Shown in pieces: positions 3,066 to 6,326 of a stretch of DNA of 6,326 nucleotides (its first letter is position 1; every line of letters begins with the position of its first letter). Under the pieces are notes generated by a model. It was given only the letters and a program-made list of their open reading frames with translations, searched no databases and was not told where the DNA came from. The DNA is from an uncultured Ruminococcus sp. (GTDB lineage Bacteria > Bacillota > Clostridia > Oscillospirales > Acutalibacteraceae). The stretch is from NCBI GenBank assembly GCA_900554995.1, contig USJJ01000081.1, forward strand, positions 1 to 6,326. Reading direction: 5' to 3'. The position numbers and the translations under genes were made by a program.

Positions 3066-5858
3066 TTGTCAGAACTGACGAACGAACAACTTATGGAGCT
3101 GATCGAAAGCATCAAGGAAAAGAACGGTGGAGAGACCAATGCAAGAAATTGGTCAAAGGAGGATATTGACCGTCTGCTTGAGCTTACCGACAGGGGCAAA
3201 CAGCTCGAGGAGCTGGAACATAATGAGGACGAAAACAAAGCGGAAGAGAAAGTCGTTTCCGAAGAAAATTCAAACGATTATGCGGAACCCGAGGCACAGG
3301 AAATTTCAGACGGGGAATCCGATGATGAGGAACTTGATGACGCTGTAAAGTTTTTGACCGAGGAAGAAAAAGACGACATTGACGTAAAAACTTTTGATAT
3401 TGCACAGGAGCACAAAGAAGAGACGGACGAAAGACTGCGTTCGATAATGAACGATACCGCACCGACGAAAAAGAAAAAAACTCTCGGCTCTGCAAAAAAA
3501 AGCTTTTCTTCTTTTGTAAAGAAAATAAAAAATTCCGGAGAAAAATTTTTTGAATCTTTAAAGAATAATTCATCAAAAACCGAGGAAGAAAATGAGACGG
3601 ATGATGAATTTATTCCCGAAGAAAATTCAAACGATCAGGCGGACGATTTTTCCGAAGAGCTTGAGGAAAAGACAAAGCAAATTCCGTCGCTTGAGCAGAC
3701 AAAAAATATCTGCATCGAAAAGCCGGGTATTGTTGTGAAGAAAGGCGAAGCGCAGGAGGACCTTGAAGGAGCTCCGATAATTATGTCTGCGGACGATGCG
3801 CTTGAGGGCGACAAAGCCGATGAAAATTCCGTAAAAAACGAAAGTGATTTTAAAAATAAAATTCGTACCGCCGAACTTGACGGACAGATTGTTTTCAACG
3901 GAATGGACACCGAGGATGATATTCCCGACCAGATCGACGAGAGTGAAGCGGAAAAGGAGCTCTTTGAAAAAAGAAAAGAAAAAATAAGCAAGTTCACTTT
4001 GCTTGACAATGATGAAAACGGAGATCCCTACGGACTTGATCCCGAAAGCAACAAGATAGGCGAGCTCTTTGCCTCTAACGAGGAAAGACCGAGAAGAAAG
4101 GAAACCGAGAGCTTTGTCGGAATCGAATATTCACAGACAAAGGATTCACGCCGTGTAATAAGATATCTTAATACACAAAAGAAAAAATCACTCAACAAAA
4201 TTGTCGGACTCGGAGTGATTCTTGCCCTGACCGTTTTTGTCAGCATCTTTTCGGCGTCGTCAACGACGATTGCGGGCGACAGAATTTTGACTATATTTTC
4301 AAATTTTGTTCTGCTCTGTCTCGGACTTGTTGTTGCAAGCCAGACAATAGTAGGCAGCTTTGAGATGCTCAAAAGAAAAAAGATAAACATCAACACAATG
4401 ATTTCAATCTCCGCAATTTTGTGCTTTTTCCAGAATCTTTTGATGCTGATTTTTTATTTCGCCGATTCAAATACGGTAAGCGTATTTTCGGGCGCAGGAA
4501 TTGTTCTGCTGCTGACGAGCGAGGTGAATAATTACATCGTCCATTCCAGAACGGTTGACGCAATGGAAATGTGCACGGGCGACAATAAGGACAAGCTGTA
4601 CAGCATAGAGGGTATTTCCGATGATAAGGATGCGGTCGAGCTTGCGAAAAGCGTTAAGAGCACGAACAGTCCGAGAATCAGATTTTCCTGCAAAACAAAA
4701 TTTCCCGCTCATCTTATCGAGCTTTGTATGAGCGAGACCTCGGCGGATAGGCTGACAAAAATTTTGCTGCCGCTTGCCGCGCTTTTTGCACTGATAAATC
4801 TTATTATCGCTTGGGCGGTAAAGAGAGATTTTGCGACGGGCTTTGCCGCATTTACGATCACCTTTGCAATGTGCGTTCCGGCATATGCCTCGTTGCTTTA
4901 TGAGCTCCCGCTGAGCAGAATCAATCATAAGTTCAACAAGGACGGCGGAATGATTTCCTGTCAGGATGCCGTCAACGAACTTTGCCGAACGAATGTAATC
5001 ATTATTGACAGTAAGGATCTTTTCGATCAGAAAGCGTGCACGATGCACGGCTTTAAGGACTTCAAAAATGTTCGTATCGACGACGCTATGCTCTATGCCG
5101 CCGCTATGGTTATTCGATCGGGAGGACCGCTCACGGGCGTGTTTGATCAGGTCGTTGTCAACCGACGGGATCTTCTCCCTGCGGTCAAGAGTTTCAGCTA
5201 TGAGGAAAAACAGGGAATTTCGGGTTGGATTTTCGGCCAGAAGGTTGTGCTCGGAAATCGAATGATGATGGTGAATCACAATATCGAAATTCCCGAAACC
5301 GTTGATGAGGATAAATATCTTATCGCAGGTCATGAGGTTATGTATCTCGGCATTGCTCATAAGCTGGCAGCGATGATCGTTGTCGACTATGCGCCGAACG
5401 AGCAGATCAGGCCGTATCTCCAAAAGCTGCGTGACAGCGGCGTCGGAATACTTGTCAGAAACTGCGATCCGAATGTCAACGAAGCGATGATTTCAAGCTG
5501 TTATGATATGCGGCTTAACAATATTAAAATTCTGAACTCATCGTCAGGCAGAATTTTCAAAAAATATAAGTCAAGACCGAAGATGTCGGCAAGGGCGAAC
5601 GCAATACACGACGGAACGCCGTATACGTTTATGAAGAGTCTTTGCCTTGCCTCGTCGCTCAGACAGATGTTCAAGGTGTCGGGACTTTTGACGATGCTCG
5701 GAATGCTGATGGGATTTGTGATTGTTCTCATTTTTTCGGCGATGAACGTTATCTGCGATCTGCCGGAGATATTCGTTCTGTTGATGCAGATTCTTGTGAC
5801 GTTCGGTTTTATCGGAGTTGTCCGTATCGCAAGCTACGGAACATCATCCAAAGAGTAA
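3066..5858 (+). CDS. P-type (P1B-like) ATPase pseudoenzyme with a long acidic N-terminal region
   Basis: Numbering from TTG 3066 (930 residues; 933 from GTG 3057). Residues 1-360 are charged, strongly acidic and probably disordered, with a basic island at about 134-170 (KKKK, KKIKNS). Then come eight predicted membrane segments: about 378-397, 405-430, 443-466, 471-494, 564-585, 587-610, 872-894 and 898-920, a P1B-like order. The CPC position reads VPA (P605), and exactly 43 residues later D648 occupies the phosphorylation position, the same spacing I recall for Archaeoglobus CopA, but DKTGTLT has become DSKDLFD. Nucleotide-domain echoes remain: SGGPLTGVF (685-693) in place of the HP motif, KQGISG (715-720) and VLGN (728-731). 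TGES and GDGxND are absent, TGDN is replaced by RNCDPN (798-803), and the actuator loop is short (about 70 residues). I infer a membrane protein that kept the fold without ATP-driven transport. A miscalled active ATPase is unlikely. Confidence 0.8.
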   Translation: MSELTNEQLMELIESIKEKNGGETNARNWSKEDIDRLLELTDRGKQLEELEHNEDENKAEEKVVSEENSNDYAEPEAQEISDGESDDEELDDAVKFLTEEEKDDIDVKTFDIAQEHKEETDERLRSIMNDTAPTKKKKTLGSAKKSFSSFVKKIKNSGEKFFESLKNNSSKTEEENETDDEFIPEENSNDQADDFSEELEEKTKQIPSLEQTKNICIEKPGIVVKKGEAQEDLEGAPIIMSADDALEGDKADENSVKNESDFKNKIRTAELDGQIVFNGMDTEDDIPDQIDESEAEKELFEKRKEKISKFTLLDNDENGDPYGLDPESNKIGELFASNEERPRRKETESFVGIEYSQTKDSRRVIRYLNTQKKKSLNKIVGLGVILALTVFVSIFSASSTTIAGDRILTIFSNFVLLCLGLVVASQTIVGSFEMLKRKKININTMISISAILCFFQNLLMLIFYFADSNTVSVFSGAGIVLLLTSEVNNYIVHSRTVDAMEMCTGDNKDKLYSIEGISDDKDAVELAKSVKSTNSPRIRFSCKTKFPAHLIELCMSETSADRLTKILLPLAALFALINLIIAWAVKRDFATGFAAFTITFAMCVPAYASLLYELPLSRINHKFNKDGGMISCQDAVNELCRTNVIIIDSKDLFDQKACTMHGFKDFKNVRIDDAMLYAAAMVIRSGGPLTGVFDQVVVNRRDLLPAVKSFSYEEKQGISGWIFGQKVVLGNRMMMVNHNIEIPETVDEDKYLIAGHEVMYLGIAHKLAAMIVVDYAPNEQIRPYLQKLRDSGVGILVRNCDPNVNEAMISSCYDMRLNNIKILNSSSGRIFKKYKSRPKMSARANAIHDGTPYTFMKSLCLASSLRQMFKVSGLLTMLGMLMGFVIVLIFSAMNVICDLPEIFVLLMQILVTFGFIGVVRIASYGTSSKE
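3259..3278 (+). repeat. Internal exact direct repeat, copy 1
   Basis: CCGAAGAAAATTCAAACGAT occurs here and again at 3616-3635, 357 nt (119 codons) away and in the same frame, both encoding EENSND within the acidic region of the membrane protein. GCGGA follows 3 nt later in both, so the duplication may once have been longer. Confidence 0.75.
3616..3635 (+). repeat. Internal exact direct repeat, copy 2
   Basis: Second copy of the 20-nt repeat. It encodes EENSND at residues 185-190, against 66-71 for copy 1. Recombination between the copies would remove 119 codons without a frameshift. Confidence 0.75.
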
Positions 5859-5863
5859 ATCAA

Positions 5864-5886
5864 AGGCAATATCGCACAGATTGCCT
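5864..5886 (+). other. Hairpin just after the membrane-protein stop codon
   Basis: AGGCAAT (5864-5870) pairs with ATTGCCT (5880-5886) over a 9-nt loop, 5 nt after the TAA. It is followed by AAAAATATTTT rather than a clean T run, so alone it is a weak terminator; it may protect the 3' end or act with the next hairpin. Confidence 0.5.
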
Positions 5887-5900
5887 AAAAATATTTTGGT

Positions 5901-5948
5901 AACCACCGATGGTATCGAAGCGTGATTATCGGTGGTTGCTTTGTTTTT
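5901..5948 (+). terminator. Intrinsic terminator between the membrane-protein gene and the oxidoreductase gene
   Basis: AACCACCGAT (5901-5910) and ATCGGTGGTT (5928-5937) form a perfect 10-bp stem with a 17-nt loop, followed by GCTTTGTTTTT. The T run is interrupted, so termination may be partial. It ends 15 nt before ATG 5964. Confidence 0.7.
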
Positions 5949-5963
5949 GAGAGGAGAATTTTT

Positions 5964-6326
5964 ATGATTAAGTTCGGCGTTATAGGATCGGGGTGGATTG
6001 CCGAAGAGTTTGTGAAGGGTGCCGCGCTTGTTGAAGGCTTTGTCTTTTCGGCGATGTATTCAAGAACCTTTGAAAAAGGAAAAGAGTTTGCCGACAAATT
6101 TGGAGGAGCCGAGGTATATACGGATCTTAATGATTTTGCAAAGAGCGACATCGACGCTGTGTATATTGCAAGTCCCAATTCCTTGCATTATGCGCAAAGC
6201 AAGCTGATGCTTCAAAACGGAAAGCACGTTCTTTGCGAGAAGCCGATCACAATAACTCCAGAGGAGTTCGTTGAGCTTAATTCAATTGCAAACGAAAAAA
6301 ATCTTGTTTACACCGAAGCGATAATG
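5964..6326 (+). CDS. Gfo/Idh/MocA-family NAD(P)-dependent oxidoreductase, N-terminal 121 residues (runs off right edge)
   Basis: The protein opens with IKFGVIGSGWIAEEFV (residues 2-17), a Rossmann dinucleotide-binding start with GxGxIA in place of GxGxxG. It continues with FSAMYSRTFEKGKEFADKFG (about 28-47), YTDLNDFAKSDIDAVYIASPNSLHY (52-76) and the family signature GKHVLCEKPIT (about 85-95), whose EKP lysine-proline lies at the active site. Such enzymes oxidise or reduce sugars, inositols and related polyols; the specificity domain lies outside the window, so the substrate is unknown. AGGAG (5952-5956) is 7 nt before ATG 5964. No clear promoter lies between the terminator and the start, so expression may depend on read-through. 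Confidence 0.9.
   Translation, partial: MIKFGVIGSGWIAEEFVKGAALVEGFVFSAMYSRTFEKGKEFADKFGGAEVYTDLNDFAKSDIDAVYIASPNSLHYAQSKLMLQNGKHVLCEKPITITPEEFVELNSIANEKNLVYTEAIM

Noticed and set aside
4467..5423. 318-codon open frame on the minus strand
   Set aside because: It lies wholly antisense to the pseudo-ATPase gene, has a low-complexity Arg/His/Asn-rich composition, no domain I recognise and no ribosome binding site context; it is a codon-bias shadow.
3066..5858. Active copper or heavy-metal exporting ATPase
   Set aside because: Phosphorylation motif, TGES, TGDN, GDGxND and CPC are all altered or absent, so transport by the usual cycle is not supported.

Overview
The window looks like chromosomal DNA from a low-to-mid-GC Firmicute, most likely a gut or rumen Clostridia (Oscillospiraceae/Ruminococcaceae-like). 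The reasons are near-consensus sigma-A promoters (TTGACA/TATAAT with 17-nt spacers), strong AGGAG-type ribosome binding sites, a secreted cohesin-like protein, and an AAAGGCTCCC...CTGAGGG repeat of a kind I recall as dispersed in genomes of this group. The organism is an inference; no rRNA or other marker is present.

Layout. (1) 1-532, minus strand: the 5' end of a secreted cohesin-like protein that runs off the left edge. It has a near-consensus promoter at 637-665 and a second upstream promoter at 848-876. (2) 533-1230 has no credible protein gene. It holds these two promoters, leader hairpins, a short inverted-repeat element (683-749), a heptamer tandem repeat (915-942) and a hairpin-rich island built of a degenerate copy plus two opposed copies of a dispersed repeat (about 960-1207). 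(3) 1231-1700, minus strand: a two-gene regulatory operon, an XRE helix-turn-helix protein followed by a 48-residue ribbon-helix-helix protein. (4) 1851-2234, plus strand: a SLOG-superfamily (DUF2493/YspA-like) Rossmann protein, divergent from the XRE gene across an AT-rich intergenic region with back-to-back promoters and a repeated operator-like motif. (5) 2308-3060: rlmB, a SPOUT rRNA 2'-O-methyltransferase, whose -10 box lies in the loop of a perfect 9-bp inverted repeat. (6) 3066-5858: a roughly 930-residue membrane protein, translationally coupled to rlmB. Its C-terminal two thirds has the fold order of a P1B-type ATPase but lacks nearly all catalytic motifs; its N-terminal third is acidic and probably disordered. 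(7) Two hairpins, the second an intrinsic terminator, then the start of a Gfo/Idh/MocA oxidoreductase (5964 to the right edge).

How the parts relate. rlmB and the P-type-ATPase-like gene form one operon (overlapping or 5 nt apart depending on the start chosen). The XRE/RHH operon and the SLOG gene form a compact divergent module, with the XRE protein the obvious candidate regulator of both sides. The strongest candidate for something undescribed is the P-type ATPase pseudoenzyme. The XRE-RHH/SLOG module is second.
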